Origin: Cryptosporidium bovis
Lineage: Eukaryota > Apicomplexa > Conoidasida > Eucoccidiorida > Cryptosporidiidae
Length of the DNA stretch: 64,000 nucleotides
NCBI GenBank assembly: GCA_009768925.2
Contig: VHIT02000002.1
Span: forward strand, 434,001-498,000
Reading direction: 5' to 3'
Shown piece by piece: positions 1 to 11,415 of the stretch; positions within the stretch are counted from its first letter, which is position 1, and every line of letters begins with the position of its first letter. The notes below the pieces were generated by a model. It ran no database searches, was not told where the DNA came from, and saw only the letters and a list, made by a program, of their open reading frames with translations. Made by a program: the position numbers and the translations under genes.

Positions 1-3000
1 GGATGGCCTCTTTTACAAGATTCATTCCATGGTGGAATAATTTTAATTTCGTCTCTATTTTTGATGTCCTTAGTAATGTAATCTTCAAAGGAGGTTTTTT
101 TAGCAGATTTAGTTAAATTTAAAACCTCTTTCTCCAAAAGCATTGTTTGATCATCCTTCTGAGAGTCTTTGGATGATATATATGAACATTCCATGAGTAT
201 ACCAGACAAAGTGTCAATTGTTATTTCCTCGCAATAAGATAAAAACTCACTTGGAAATGATCTAATTACCAATTGAAGGCAATATTTCGCTGAAGATCTA
301 ATGTATGGATTAAATATATCTAAAGTCATACTAGTTATTGAAAGCAAGTAAGAAGGAATGAATCTCATCATTAATCTTTCTTGCCCCACCTGATTTATTA
401 TCCAAGATAAAAGAAATTTGTCGAGAAGTTGAATAGGGAGATCTAAATTTGAATAGTAAGTTATGTAATAATGCAAGAAAACCATCTGCAATGATAAATG
501 ATGGGGGGAAAGATATTCACTGTAATTATTGAATCCAAAAGGCTCAGTCTGATTTATTGTAGAATACATTTCAGGGCAGTTTATTATATTGTTATTTAAA
601 TCACAAGCAGTACAAGAATCGTTTGTATCTAACAAATAATTACTTGAATTGATGTTTCTTTCACTTAAAAATCTACCTAACCAAACTTGGTCAGTCTCAT
701 CAATTTTGAATTCAAATTCCTCATCAAAAATCATTTTATTATTAATTTTTACAGTAGACTCATATGTCCTTGATCTAAACAATTGTCTTGGAGTGTCGCA
801 ACGTTCCTCTAGACCTGAATTATTGCCTATTTTTAATTCATTTTTATCTAGAGAAGTACCGGCTCTTGAAAAACTTATTCCCCCATCAAACGTTTCACCC
901 CTATTTAAGGTACGGTTAACTATTGAACAACTGTTTTGCGATTCTGGAGTTTTGTTATTTTTACTTCCTGCCTTACTTGAAAGAGAATGTCTAGAACGTA
1001 CTATTTGATTTACCAAATGGGATGTACAAGGTATTCCAGAGAGTTCTCCAATATAATAATCATTTGTTTCAACTCCGAATTGTCTCCTTTTATTAATATG
1101 TCTTTTCCATTCACAGAAAGGTTTTCCATTGTAGTTATTGATATCAACATTTTGCATTATTAATTTGTTCCTTAAAATTTTTATTGGTATTGTTTTAGTG
1201 TCTAAATGTCTAATCAAACCTTGACTCCAGTTTTCAGAAACAACATATCTATATGGAGGAAGTCCAACACCATCAAATGTGTATGACCTTATCCTCGATT
1301 CTTTTGGAGTTCTATATATACTTCTGAAGCGATCTACAGACTCTGACCTTTTCATTTTTCTTGGATCTCTAATTTTCGAGATATTCAAATAGCCGTCAAC
1401 ACTATCCCACAGTTTTGATTTTGATTGAACTTGTCTTTGATTTGTACTACATATTGGAATTGAAATCGAATAATTTCCCCCAATTATCACAGAACCAAAT
1501 CTCATTATTGGTCTTACAGAAAGTGGAGCCATATTTACAAATAAACTGCTCAGAAATTCATTCGCAGACCTAATAAATAAAGGAAAAAGATGTTGAAGGT
1601 ATTTGCATGTCTTTGTACTTTTTTGTCTTTTCTTCTCAATACTTATAACATCCGTAGAAACGTGCGGATTAAATGCAATGTATGATAGATTCATTGTTGA
1701 ATAAACATTTAAACAAGTTTTTGAGTTGTTTTTCCTTGAAATATATCCAAGAAACAAAGACCCATACATTATTCCATGATCTAAAAACTCAATTTTATTA
1801 GATGTCTGTACGAACCTATTAAGATTTGATATTAAACCAAATGACAAGTGATGATTTTTGTATTCGATTTCCCTTATGTTCAGAATATTATTCAAAGAAA
1901 TTATAGTTAAAAGATTGCAGGTGCCTTTGTCAAATATAAAAACAGATTCTGACTGAAGGATATAAACATAGTTGAAGGGATTATCTATACCAGCAGAGGT
2001 TATTCTTAAATCCGATACATTTCGCCCAACATTGCTGTGTAAAGATAAAGTAATTGCTTCATACGAGACTCCCTGACATTCCGTATGAATGGAATCACTT
2101 TTTTCATCCCAAACACAACTTAATTGTCTTTTATTAGTTTTATTTGCTAATCCTTTACCATTACTACAATCCTTAATACTAAGAATAATGCACTTTTTCT
2201 CTAAATAAGAATGAATTAAGATCTGAAATTTGTCATATTTTGGAGTCTCAAGTTCACCAAATTTGTTTATATCAAAAACAATAATATTAGATAATGATAT
2301 AATATTTGTGAAGAACAGTCCCTCAATACAGGCTATCAATGAGAAGAGATTATTTGATGTTATGTGAGTCTTTTTTATCGGTTGAGTGGGTCTTGAAGAA
2401 GCCTTAGAACTTAAATTTGTATGATATCCCATATTAATATTGGAGTTATAATTGCTGTTAACAAATTCATTAATATAATTTTCGATCAAGTCAACTTTCC
2501 ATACAAAAACACAACCACAACAAGTTAATCCAAAGATACACCCATCAGTGACCGATTTCAGTTCTGTAACCAAAATTGTGTGATCACGAGATACTTTCGG
2601 GGTCGGGAGTTGATAAACAACTCCGTTTTCTATATTCCCAAAGAAGTGCTTGTCCTCATTACAATTCATAAAGTTAAAAAGCCCAAATTCTCCTGTGAGA
2701 CACTGGCTAACTACTTTTCCGTTAGAAAGAGATATAATACAGTAAATTGAACCCTTCTGTTCCGTTATATGACAAGATATTACGTAAATATCAGAGTTTT
2801 TGTTAAAGTTAGTCAAATAACGCTCCCAAACCAGTTTTAAATCACATGTTGATTTCCAGAAGTTATATTTTTTTGAATAAAATGAACAAATATCTTTTCT
2901 AACTTCCGAATCTGTATCTTTAAGATCATTGAAAAAATGAGAATTTGCATTTATTTCAACAGGATGAAAGACATTTACCGAGTCGTATATTTCAATATTG

Positions 3001-5258
3001 TTTAATTTATATGAATGGTTGCTTTCGAAACTCTTCGTAGTTTCAATAGGAGAAATCAAATTCGGTACAGAAGGAAAGTCATATACTATTGGAATATTTT
3101 GTTTAATACCTGAAAATAAATTAGAATTCAAAAATGTGTAGAATATTCTATCTGTATTATAATCTACAAATGAATCTGCGAATATTTCATTAGTCTTTTC
3201 TTGGATAAGCTTGAAGTTATTTCTGTGAATCCATATCACATTATCATTAAATAAATTAGAATGATAATCATCAAATGATAGAGGGGAGCCCATTTTATTT
3301 CCAGATTGATCACTTAATGTGTTAATTCTGAAAAATTGCCAGCAACTAGATAAGTGTCCCAAATAGTTTAACTGATTCCTTGAAATATTATTTGAGTAGT
3401 CTCTTGAAACAAATATGGGAGTTGCAACAATGTCATTATAATCACCAAACTGATCAATCTCACTATTTTCATGAACTTTTAAGGCAATCTTTGACTCAAA
3501 ATTTGGATTGTAATCCTGATTAAATAGAAATGATACAATAGACGGAATCTTTACATTGTATATTGTTAAATCAGAACACCATGCCAAAAAAGAAGCATTT
3601 TGAAATTTATTATCATTATTAACTGTTTCTAATTCAATTGGAGAGAAGGTTTTCGTTTTAAACAATCCAAAAGGATGTATATCCAAAGATATTTGAGAAA
3701 AACCGAGCCAAATATGGGGCCTACGTTTATTATCCGTATCGCTATCTTTTAAATTATAACTTGTAGTCCTTTTTAAACGAGGAATACTAGATGAATTGTG
3801 AGGTGGGGAAGAATTATTAACTGCAAAGTTGTCTTTATCAATTAGAGGAGTGTTCGGTACAAATAAGTCTCCAAAAGGTTGGTATCTATGATTTCTGTTC
3901 TGTAAGTGTGGGAGAAATGTTCTCTTCCATATTATAAGCCTGTACTTCCCGTTTACGATCAGATAAAAATCCGTCACAATTATTTGAGTAGAAAACATTT
4001 CGTCTGATGGAATAGAGTAAAGATTTATAGGTTCTGAAACAAAACAAGGGTGTAAAGAAAATAATATTGGAGCCAACATTGGAGATTTATTTGACTGAAG
4101 TTGGTAAATATTTGGACTTTCATATGATACAAATTTAGAATTCTCTGTGTTATTCTGATACTCGAAAACAAATTCGCAACCTTCATATGCTCCGATTAAT
4201 TCTTCGGAAGATCCAGTTATTTGTGTGTTACTGTATTTCGTCTTCAATTTATTGTTACTCTTATCTGTTGAAGATTTGTCCTGCGACTCATGTGAACTTC
4301 TGGATTGAAGAGAGTGATCTTGATAGTATTTCATAAATGGCTTGGGAACACTATTTAATTTCGGTTTTGGAACGGGACACGGAATCTCACAGTGTGGTAT
4401 TGGGATAAAATACCACCATATTCTAATCAAACTGCTTAAGTCCCAAACGAGGACTTGTCCCGTGTTTAACATTGCAGCTACTGTGTAAAAATGAGCCGTC
4501 GGATATTTGTTCTCATCGCAATAATCAAATAAAGATATGTTTGATGACCATTTAAGTAAATCAAAGTAATCATGGTTTGTGGAGGCGTTGAAAATCATTG
4601 ATTCTCCATACTCCCCATAAATATTCGAAGACTGTTGAGCTTGGTTGATTTTTGGATCCTTTAAATCTAAGGAAATGGTCCCCTTGTTTGGAGATTGAAT
4701 TTTATACATTTCAGGAGTGTCCTCATCAATTCTATTATTTATCATCCTCTTTGATGAAGGGCAACTTGCAATCTTGAGTACACCACAGTTTAGTCTAGAC
4801 CAAGTATCAATTATTGTTATTCTTTGATGCCCAACCAAAAGCACAAATCTCTTATCTGCCAAACTAACCAACTGTAGGATCTCATGGTCTGCAGAGTCTG
4901 CAAGCTGGGCAATACATCTTCCATTATCCAAGGACCAGTATCTAAGAACATTATCTGAATGTAACGTCAATAAGAGCTCATCTGTACAACCCTGCAATAA
5001 TGGGGAGGGAGAAAGAATGAAAACCATTCCTAAAAGTTTACTTATAGAAACAGAATTAGGGATGAGTATGCAAAACGGAGTCATTCCCTCCTCCAAAAAA
5101 TTGCTTCCACTCACATTTTCTCTATTTGATATCTGCCATAGGTACACATTGCCTGATTTTGTTCCTGTTGCACAAATTGAATTCCAACTACTACAGCATA
5201 CTAATGTAATCTCATCGGAAATTCCACCATCAGGAACCACACCACATGACAACAACAT
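1..5258 (-). CDS. large WD40-repeat protein, WDR7/rabconnectin-3-beta-like (5' part; runs off the left edge)
   Basis: The frame is open from an ATG at 5258 (an in-frame TAG lies 9 bases upstream) to the left edge, about 1,752 codons with no intron seen. N-terminal WD40-type blades are visible: GTKSGNVYLW (residues ~32-41), LRYWSLDNGRCIAQL (~105-119) and VLVWDLSS. The blade order and wording resemble WDR7, which with DMXL forms the rabconnectin-3/RAVE-type V-ATPase assembly factor. The C-terminal part in the window is helical (FIPSYLLSITSMTLDIFNPY), as in WDR7. The middle holds long polar low-complexity inserts. The WD40 assignment is firm; the WDR7 orthology is inference. An E2F-like TTTGGCGGGA lies at 5337-5346, about 80 bases upstream of the start. 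Confidence 0.6.
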   Translation of the reverse strand, partial: MLLSCGVVPDGGISDEITLVCCSSWNSICATGTKSGNVYLWQISNRENVSGSNFLEEGMTPFCILIPNSVSISKLLGMVFILSPSPLLQGCTDELLLTLHSDNVLRYWSLDNGRCIAQLADSADHEILQLVSLADKRFVLLVGHQRITIIDTWSRLNCGVLKIASCPSSKRMINNRIDEDTPEMYKIQSPNKGTISLDLKDPKINQAQQSSNIYGEYGESMIFNASTNHDYFDLLKWSSNISLFDYCDENKYPTAHFYTVAAMLNTGQVLVWDLSSLIRIWWYFIPIPHCEIPCPVPKPKLNSVPKPFMKYYQDHSLQSRSSHESQDKSSTDKSNNKLKTKYSNTQITGSSEELIGAYEGCEFVFEYQNNTENSKFVSYESPNIYQLQSNKSPMLAPILFSLHPCFVSEPINLYSIPSDEMFSTQIIVTDFYLIVNGKYRLIIWKRTFLPHLQNRNHRYQPFGDLFVPNTPLIDKDNFAVNNSSPPHNSSSIPRLKRTTSYNLKDSDTDNKRRPHIWLGFSQISLDIHPFGLFKTKTFSPIELETVNNDNKFQNASFLAWCSDLTIYNVKIPSIVSFLFNQDYNPNFESKIALKVHENSEIDQFGDYNDIVATPIFVSRDYSNNISRNQLNYLGHLSSCWQFFRINTLSDQSGNKMGSPLSFDDYHSNLFNDNVIWIHRNNFKLIQEKTNEIFADSFVDYNTDRIFYTFLNSNLFSGIKQNIPIVYDFPSVPNLISPIETTKSFESNHSYKLNNIEIYDSVNVFHPVEINANSHFFNDLKDTDSEVRKDICSFYSKKYNFWKSTCDLKLVWERYLTNFNKNSDIYVISCHITEQKGSIYCIISLSNGKVVSQCLTGEFGLFNFMNCNEDKHFFGNIENGVVYQLPTPKVSRDHTILVTELKSVTDGCIFGLTCCGCVFVWKVDLIENYINEFVNSNYNSNINMGYHTNLSSKASSRPTQPIKKTHITSNNLFSLIACIEGLFFTNIISLSNIIVFDINKFGELETPKYDKFQILIHSYLEKKCIILSIKDCSNGKGLANKTNKRQLSCVWDEKSDSIHTECQGVSYEAITLSLHSNVGRNVSDLRITSAGIDNPFNYVYILQSESVFIFDKGTCNLLTIISLNNILNIREIEYKNHHLSFGLISNLNRFVQTSNKIEFLDHGIMYGSLFLGYISRKNNSKTCLNVYSTMNLSYIAFNPHVSTDVISIEKKRQKSTKTCKYLQHLFPLFIRSANEFLSSLFVNMAPLSVRPIMRFGSVIIGGNYSISIPICSTNQRQVQSKSKLWDSVDGYLNISKIRDPRKMKRSESVDRFRSIYRTPKESRIRSYTFDGVGLPPYRYVVSENWSQGLIRHLDTKTIPIKILRNKLIMQNVDINNYNGKPFCEWKRHINKRRQFGVETNDYYIGELSGIPCTSHLVNQIVRSRHSLSSKAGSKNNKTPESQNSCSIVNRTLNRGETFDGGISFSRAGTSLDKNELKIGNNSGLEERCDTPRQLFRSRTYESTVKINNKMIFDEEFEFKIDETDQVWLGRFLSERNINSSNYLLDTNDSCTACDLNNNIINCPEMYSTINQTEPFGFNNYSEYLSPHHLSLQMVFLHYYITYYSNLDLPIQLLDKFLLSWIINQVGQERLMMRFIPSYLLSITSMTLDIFNPYIRSSAKYCLQLVIRSFPSEFLSYCEEITIDTLSGILMECSYISSKDSQKDDQTMLLEKEVLNLTKSAKKTSFEDYITKDIKNRDEIKIIPPWNESCKRGH

Positions 5259-6097
5259 TAATACTGTCTAAAATAGAGCTCCTTTAATATATTCTTGCTT
5301 TATTTTCATCACACAAATAAAAATGTTCAAACAAGATTTGGCGGGATAGTAGACATTAATAAGTACACAATGGGCATCTGCCTCCTTCAAATATATGCTA
5401 ACTGTAGGCAAATTCTAGTGAGATTAAAGATCAGTTAGTAATCTAAATAAAGTGGAATATTCTAGTTATGATGTGTGTTCTTGAATTTATCTGCAAAAAA
5501 AAGAGGGTGTGGGCCTGAAAGATATATACGAATAAAGGATCACGTGAATGATGGATATTAGGGTATGAATTCATATGAAAGGAACAAAGGTATAAGTTTT
5601 CGCAACAAGTACTCGAAGTTATAAAGAACTATGTTCGCGACTAGTTTTATACGTTAGAATTTCAAAGTTATTAGCAATCTTAAATTTTCAAAGGCAGTCA
5701 GGCGGCAATGATGGCGCTTCTAGACACGTATAGTAGTTTTTGGCGTCTCGGTTAATGATGTAAATTATTTTGGAAAAAAAAAAGTGACAACACGAGACAA
5801 GAGTGGCATAATATATAAATATATGTATTTTAAATAATCACCAATAAAATAAAAGGCTCTTATTGGTATTAAATGATCACAATACAAATATAAAATAGCA
5901 ATCAGAAAAAAAGGCGGTATTTAAAAGTGGCAAATAAAGTCTTTGTATTATATAAACAGGGAATACCGAAACTAAAGAGATTAACAGTAAATTGTTCTTC
6001 TGTTTTTTTCTTAAAATCATATTCAGTTGCGACCTTTGTATTTCAATACCTAATTTTTTCATTTTGATTTTAAAACTTTAATAAACCATAGGAACTT
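5259..6097. promoter_or_regulatory. divergent promoter region between the WD40 gene and RPL8
   Basis: About 840 bases without a convincing gene. It holds a TTTGGCGGGA site (5337-5346), ATGGCGCTTCTA (5711-5722), TTGGCGTCTC (5740-5749) and ACGAGACAA (5792-5800). The last three recur upstream of other translation genes in this window. A 61-codon minus-strand frame at 5877-6062 is open but has no supporting feature and lies in the RPL8 leader region. Confidence 0.5.
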
Positions 6098-6883
6098 ATG
6101 GGTCGCGTTATTAGAGGTCAACGTAAGGGTGCAGGTTCCGTCTTCAAGGCCAAAGTCTCGAAGAGAAGAGGACCAGTCAGACTACGTGCATTAGATTATA
6201 TCGAACGTCATGGATATATCAAGGGTGTTGTGAAAGACATTACAACAGATCCAGGCAGAGGTTGTCCAGTTGCACATGTTTCGTTTAGAGATCCCTACAA
6301 ATACAAAATCAAAAAGGAGTTGATGATAGCTGTTGAGGGTCTGCATACGGGCCAGTTCATATATTGTGGTAAGAATGCATCTTTAACAGTTGGTAATGTA
6401 TTACCAGTAGGTCAAATACCAGAAGGTACAATAGTATCGTGTTGTGAAGAGAAGGCAGGAGATAGAGGTAAATTGGCGAGAACATCTGGTACAAACGCTA
6501 TCATCGTTGGCCAATCTGAAGATGGAACTAAAACCCGTATCAGACTTCCATCTGGTGCAAGAAAAACAATAAGTTCCCACTCGAGAGCAATAATCGGCAT
6601 TGTTGCTGCAGGAGGTAGGATCGACAAACCAGTACTGAAAGCAGGAAATAACTACCACAAATACAAGGTTAAGAGGAACTGCTGGCCAAAGGTTAGAGGT
6701 GTGTCTATGAACCCGGTTGATCATCCCCACGGTGGTGGTAACCATCAACATATTGGCCATCCATCCACAGTTTCTAGGAACGCCCCTCCAGGCCAAAAAG
6801 TTGGTCTCATTGCTGCTAGGAGAACCGGTCTACTCCGTGGTGGTCGCAAGACTGCTAAGGAGAAGATTGAAAAGGGTGTTTAA
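6098..6883 (+). CDS. RPL8: 60S ribosomal protein L8 (uL2)
   Basis: The 261-residue product begins [16 protein letters not shown] and is collinear with eukaryotic uL2 (yeast Rpl2, human RPL8) from end to end. It contains the invariant C-terminal stretch [20 protein letters not shown], whose histidine lies near the peptidyl-transferase centre in known ribosomes. Length equals the family norm (about 254-261). It is intronless and starts at the only sensible ATG. The codon choice looks less AT-rich than in its neighbours, as expected for a highly expressed gene. Its upstream gap carries GAGACG-type and GGCGC-type words shared with the other ribosomal genes here. Confidence 0.98.
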   Translation: MGRVIRGQRKGAGSVFKAKVSKRRGPVRLRALDYIERHGYIKGVVKDITTDPGRGCPVAHVSFRDPYKYKIKKELMIAVEGLHTGQFIYCGKNASLTVGNVLPVGQIPEGTIVSCCEEKAGDRGKLARTSGTNAIIVGQSEDGTKTRIRLPSGARKTISSHSRAIIGIVAAGGRIDKPVLKAGNNYHKYKVKRNCWPKVRGVSMNPVDHPHGGGNHQHIGHPSTVSRNAPPGQKVGLIAARRTGLLRGGRKTAKEKIEKGV

Positions 6884-7130
6884 TAATGATCTATCATGAC
6901 ATAGATTTGAAGGTAGCTTCTGATTAAAAGATAATTGTTTATTTGTCGGAAATTGCGGAGTAATTTATTCCATGTGGATATAGTAAACTTAGTATTTAAT
7001 TATTAAATTCAGATTAGCAATTCCACTAGTTAAAAATCTAAACTTTTCGATGTTCTAATTTCCTGTCTTCTTACTTTATATTGCGTGAATTCTCTGGTAC
7101 GTTATATGTGAGGATTGAACATCTTTCAAG

Positions 7131-7771
7131 CTAGTGGACTTTATAGAAGCTGTTGGTGAGTAGTCTTACTGTGAGCCCCAAAAGAACTGTTCCAAATAGA
7201 GAGAACAGTACAAAAATCCATACTGCTAGCTTACATTCACCTATAGGTACATTAATATACGGATACTCCGAATCGCCTGTCGGAACTTTAGTAATTGTAA
7301 TTCTACATTCTTGAAGTTTCCAAAAATCACCTACAATTCGATAATTTAAGACTCATTAGTTAGTTTAATTGAACTTACTGTTAGTTGAACATTGGCAATG
7401 ACTCTTGTGAATCCAAAGACACTGTTTGTGAAACTCAGTATCACAAACGTACACACCTATTTCGCAACCCTGAACAATAAACATCGACTAAAAAAAAGAT
7501 GAAATTCAATTGAACCTACTTTAATAGCATATCTATCATCAAAATCTTGCATTCTCTGACATTTAGCTCTTGAATCCAATCTAATTCTGTCAGAATATAT
7601 TTGTATATTATATTTATTTGTTAAGATAGGCAGAACTTTTAAGGAAAGTCGTGATAATTCTTTGTCAGGAATGTCATTTATGGGGATAAATGAAGGAATC
7701 ACTTCTGAAAGTGCAGGGAAAAATATTCCAATGATTATCAAAATTACCACTGAAAATTCCACTTTTTTCAT
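7131..7771 (-). CDS. three-exon type I membrane protein, Cys-rich ectodomain, unknown family
   Basis: Exon 1 is 7520-7771 and encodes MKKVEFSVVILIIIGIFFPA, a signal peptide. Exon 2 is 7379-7469 and exon 3 is 7131-7330. Intron 1 (7470-7519, 50 bases) has a GTAGGT donor and a TTCAG acceptor. A nearer TTTTAG acceptor at 7488 would keep the frame, add six codons and leave a 32-base intron, which is short for this window. Intron 2 (7331-7378) has GTAAGT and TGTAG ends and a CTAAC-like branch site. The 180-residue product has a Cys-rich middle (GCEIGVYVC, KQCLWIHKSHCQC), then one C-terminal membrane span (LAVWIFVLFSLFGTVLLGL) and a short basic tail. I recognise no family. The splice model rests on frame and membrane topology. 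Confidence 0.6.
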
Positions 7772-7920
7772 TGTGATAATAAAAGAAGTATGACCGTTAA
7801 AATGATCTAGATCCGCCAAATAAAAAAAAACATTGGCATTAACAGAGTTTACAAATACAAATGAGAAAGGGCAAATCAGTTTATACAAGGTATATTTTTG
7901 ATGTAATATTTTAATTGTAT

Positions 7921-8715
7921 ATGAGTTTATGTATTTTAATGGTTTCAACAGAAAAAGAGCATGTTATCCATTTTATTGATAAAAACTCTAAAAAGATGCG
8001 CACAGATACAGTTGGTGCCGTATTTGGTAATTATTGGGATGCTCCAAAGGATTCAGGTTTTAGTTCAAGGTATGTAAGTAAAATAGAACATTCTCAACAA
8101 TCTGAAGCGAGTTCTAAAGAATACAATTCTTTTGATTCCCGTCCCAATGATTACTCTACCTTAAAAATGTTGGGTAAAAATAACATTGAACTCACTGAAT
8201 CTAAAGAAGAATCCGTTTTAAAAAGCTTCCCAAGTTTGACTACCATTTTCTCAGAAATAAAACCAAAAAAATGGGTTATTGAATATTCAAAGATAAGGCT
8301 TGAAGAGACGAATGAAACTGTGAAGAAAAGAAAATACATAAAAAAACAACCTGATTTGTCTGAAGAAGACGACGTTCCATTCAATGAAATTCAGTATATG
8401 TGGTTGTCTGATACCAATGACAAAAAGAAAACTAAGCACAACACAAATATTAACTCTGACAAAGAAAGCCTCTTGGAAGATCCAAAAGAAACTTCACCAA
8501 TAAGAATTAACTTTCCTCACCCAATTCAACTTCAAAATGTTTCTCTCCCTTTTGAGATTCTTGATCCAAGATCCGTTCCATGTGGAACTTTTGTTTGGTG
8601 GGATAGAAGAGTTTGGGAATATAACTTTGTCCAAATGGCCAGGAGGCTTTCAACAAATCAGGAAAAAACTTGTAAGAAACTTAAAATTGAGACCTATTCA
8701 AATAAAAGAAACTAG
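7921..8715 (+). CDS. hypothetical protein
   Basis: An open frame of about 264 codons from ATG 7921 (a second ATG at 7939 is equally plausible). The protein is hydrophilic, lysine- and serine-rich through the middle (KKRKYIKKQPDLSEEDD), with a more compact C-terminal block rich in aromatics (PCGTFVWWDRRVWEYNFVQM). There is no signal peptide, membrane span or domain that I recognise. The aromatic block suggests a conserved interaction motif, but this is only an impression. Its promoter must lie in the 150-base divergent gap shared with the membrane-protein gene that starts at 7771. An overlapping frame at 8537-8746 was judged a shadow. Confidence 0.6.
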   Translation: MSLCILMVSTEKEHVIHFIDKNSKKMRTDTVGAVFGNYWDAPKDSGFSSRYVSKIEHSQQSEASSKEYNSFDSRPNDYSTLKMLGKNNIELTESKEESVLKSFPSLTTIFSEIKPKKWVIEYSKIRLEETNETVKKRKYIKKQPDLSEEDDVPFNEIQYMWLSDTNDKKKTKHNTNINSDKESLLEDPKETSPIRINFPHPIQLQNVSLPFEILDPRSVPCGTFVWWDRRVWEYNFVQMARRLSTNQEKTCKKLKIETYSNKRN

Positions 8716-8893
8716 ATTAGATAAATTAGTTAATAATCCGAAATAAAGTTGAATATAAAACTTAACAACATAGTATTTTTAATTAAAATGTGGGGTATTT
8801 ATTTTAATCTAGCCACTCTCTATGTCTTAAGAGAAAGCAATAGAAATAAAAATCTAGAACGAAAGTATGTGTTCGAGATGATTTTTTGTTATA

Positions 8894-10450
8894 CTAATTA
8901 TCATCACTATCAGAAATAACTTTGTTGCTCTTCTTTTTTTTCGAAATAGAAATTTTTTCGGGGATTTGTTTTAGTGGAGTGTTTTCTACTGTAGATGTTT
9001 CTGCATTATTACCTTCATATATGATGTTAGTTTTTGGATGATCACAAATATTCTCTGATGTTTTATTATCTAATTTTTTCTCTGAACCACTTAGTTCATT
9101 GTTTTCGATTTTGATATTTCCTTCTAATCTAATCTTTTTTGTCGTGTTTTCAGCCTGAGATGCAAGTTCCGGTTTCTCGGTATTTTGTTTAGTGTTAAGA
9201 TTTTTTGAATTTGAATTAAAGAACCCATCGAGACAAGTTTGGGCAGTTTTACTCTTGCTTTTCTTTATTCTCTCGCAATAACTCTGAACTCTGCCCTCAG
9301 AAAAATTTTGTTCTTTTATCAGCCATTCTGAGAGTTCGTCATATTTTGGATTCATCCATTTAATTTGGTTTTCTATTTCATTTAGTTTGGATATTTCTGG
9401 GTTTTTAAAAAGTTCTCTTACTTTAACATAATCAAAATTATCTGGAATTGAATTTTTGTTCTGATCAATATTTTTAATAATCGTTTCAATATCTTTGTGT
9501 TTTTTAAGTAACTTATATGCTGTATTTGCTCCAATCCCACGAATTGTGGGACAATAATCACAACCACACAATATACAGAGGTCGATGAACTGATCCATAT
9601 TTAGTTCAAGTTCAGAAAGTAATGTCGAAAGTTTAATTATCTGCATCATGTTTTTGCCGGGATGATGTTTTTGCATTACCTTCCTTGAACCATCTGAAAA
9701 GTTCAAGTGTCTTATTACTATTGGTGTTCCAAAAGTTAGTGAATCTGCATCTTCAGTTGCAACTCCGTATACAATTCCTTCTTTACATAGCTCAGCACAC
9801 TGAGATTCTGCTTCTGAAGGTGCATCTATCGTAGGTAAGCCAAGAAATTTCAAAAGTTTTTTGACGTCATCTACTTGTTGTTTTGTGACTTGGATAGTTC
9901 TAATTGATTGTTTTCTAATTAATTCTTCATCACCAATTTCTATGGCTTTCTCAAGTTCAGAATGTGCCTTTTCTCTTCTTTCGTTTCTTTTGGCAAGCTC
10001 TTGATATTTTAGATCTGGAGGAACACCATCAAAAACAAATACAGGTTTTATACCAGCTTCTAAAAGTCTTATTGTTCTTGATAACATTCCATTTATATGA
10101 CTAGTTGACTCACCAGAGGAATTGGTCAAGTTACCCCACTGGCTACCTTCTCTTATTGCTGCCAGAAACTGATAAATCCACATACTTGCGTCTACAGCGA
10201 TCTTTTTACCTACCAAAGAATTAATAGCCTACAAATATATTAAAATTAATATAATATGGGAAGAAAAATGAGCGGAAAAAACAATGGAGTTAAAACACTT
10301 TATTACAAAAAGAAATGAATAAGTCTGAAACTTATCAAGCTTTTTGTTAATCATGTGCCTCTATTGTATCCCTCATTGATTATTTACCTTAAATTGAATA
10401 CTTTTTGGAGCATTATCGGCAATGAGTTTATTTAACCCTTTAATTCCCAT
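8894..10450 (-). CDS. FEN1: flap endonuclease 1, two exons
   Basis: Exon 1 (10388-10450) encodes MGIKGLNKLIADNAPKSIQF plus K. A 159-base intron (10229-10387, GTAAAT...TTTGTAG) follows, and exon 2 (8894-10228) continues AINSLVGKKIAVDASMW in phase. The join puts the first catalytic aspartate at D34, exactly as in human FEN1. XPG-N (FVFDG) and XPG-I (IDAPSEAESQCAEL, VATEDADSLTFG) motifs and the H3TH region (LCGCDYCPTIRGIG) are intact. The PCNA-binding box QTCLDGFF follows the nuclease core. After it comes a long Lys/Ser-rich tail, making 465 residues against about 380 in humans. It cuts 5' flaps in Okazaki-fragment maturation and base excision repair, in the nucleus. Confidence 0.96.
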
Positions 10451-10697
10451 CTTAATCTATAAACAAACAAACTAAATAGAATCTTGAAGTTAACTATATC
10501 TTACAAATAAAGTAAAGTAACTATCCCACAAAGTTCATGTGAAAAGTTATTTAATTTTATATAACCCCCCACACGGTTTCATCAACAAATAAGCGTACAG
10601 AAAAAAACAAATAGGATAAATAAATTAACGTATTTATTCTAGTATGTGTTAAATATACATATATAAACAATAAATAGACTTTTTTTGTCAAACATAA

Positions 10698-11415
10698 CTA
10701 TATCACTCTTTGTTTCTTTAAGAAGTTCCTCATGTAAATTATAGAAAAGTATGTAATCGCGCTCGCCAGAAAAAGTTGAACTATAGAGAATATGATGATC
10801 TTGTGATTAATTCTCAAAGCTTGATGTAGGAATTTCTCCTGTTTCTCAAACTCATATTCCCCCTCAGACATTATACCGCTAACTTTTACATTCAAAGATT
10901 GTATAAACTGATCAACTTTAATTGCTTCTTCTTTAGACGCAATTGAATTTACATCTAAATGTTCGCTCAAGTTTCCTGTATCAATAGAAAGTTTCCACTT
11001 GAGTTGTTCAGATTTAAACCAATTTGAAGATTCACATCTGACACAAACACTGTGTTCTCCTTGAACCGTTGATAAATAGGCAACATTTCCTTTATTCTCT
11101 TTTTCGTCAACATGCTTGCTGAAGACTTCAATCTTCTCCGGATTCTTAAAAATAATTACACACTGTATTCCTGTTTTAATTATTGTTTATTAAATATAAG
11201 TGCTTTTTAAAATACTTATTGATGCAGACAAACTCACCCAAATTATTGGTATTTTCGTACTTAACATAGATTGGAATATTTCTTGGAATATCTTGAATAA
11301 AGCATTTCTCTGATCCCTCTTGAATATAGAAATGAACAAAAGAGAATACCTTTGTGAATAGATTTAAAAAAATTAGTATTAAAAATAAGTATCTCACAAC
11401 ATAACCAATTTTCAT
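10698..11415 (-). CDS. p24/TMED (emp24/gp25L) cargo receptor, two exons
   Basis: Exon 1 (11238-11415) gives a signal peptide (MKIGYVVRYLFLILIFLNLF) and the first strands of a GOLD domain. A 67-base intron (11171-11237, GTGAGT...AAACAG) interrupts a glycine codon. Exon 2 (10698-11170) completes the GOLD domain, with cysteines CVRCE and the earlier KCF and CVI. It then encodes a coiled coil (EFEKQEKFLHQALRINHK), one membrane span (IIIFSIVQLFLASAITYFSI) and a short basic tail RNFLKKQRVI. The 216 residues match the family length. p24 proteins cycle between ER and Golgi in COPI/COPII vesicles. It shares the secretory theme with SAR1 at 38978-39559. Confidence 0.9.

Noticed and set aside
649-1008. 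Plus-strand 119-codon frame
   Set aside because: Shadow of the long minus-strand WD40 gene, which is open throughout.
5877-6062. 61-codon minus-strand frame upstream of RPL8
   Set aside because: Low-complexity AT-rich, no domain or start context; lies in the ribosomal promoter.
8537-8746. Alternative frame over the end of the gene at 7921-8715
   Set aside because: Could be a spliced extension, but no convincing donor/acceptor pair joins the frames and neither version has a recognisable domain.
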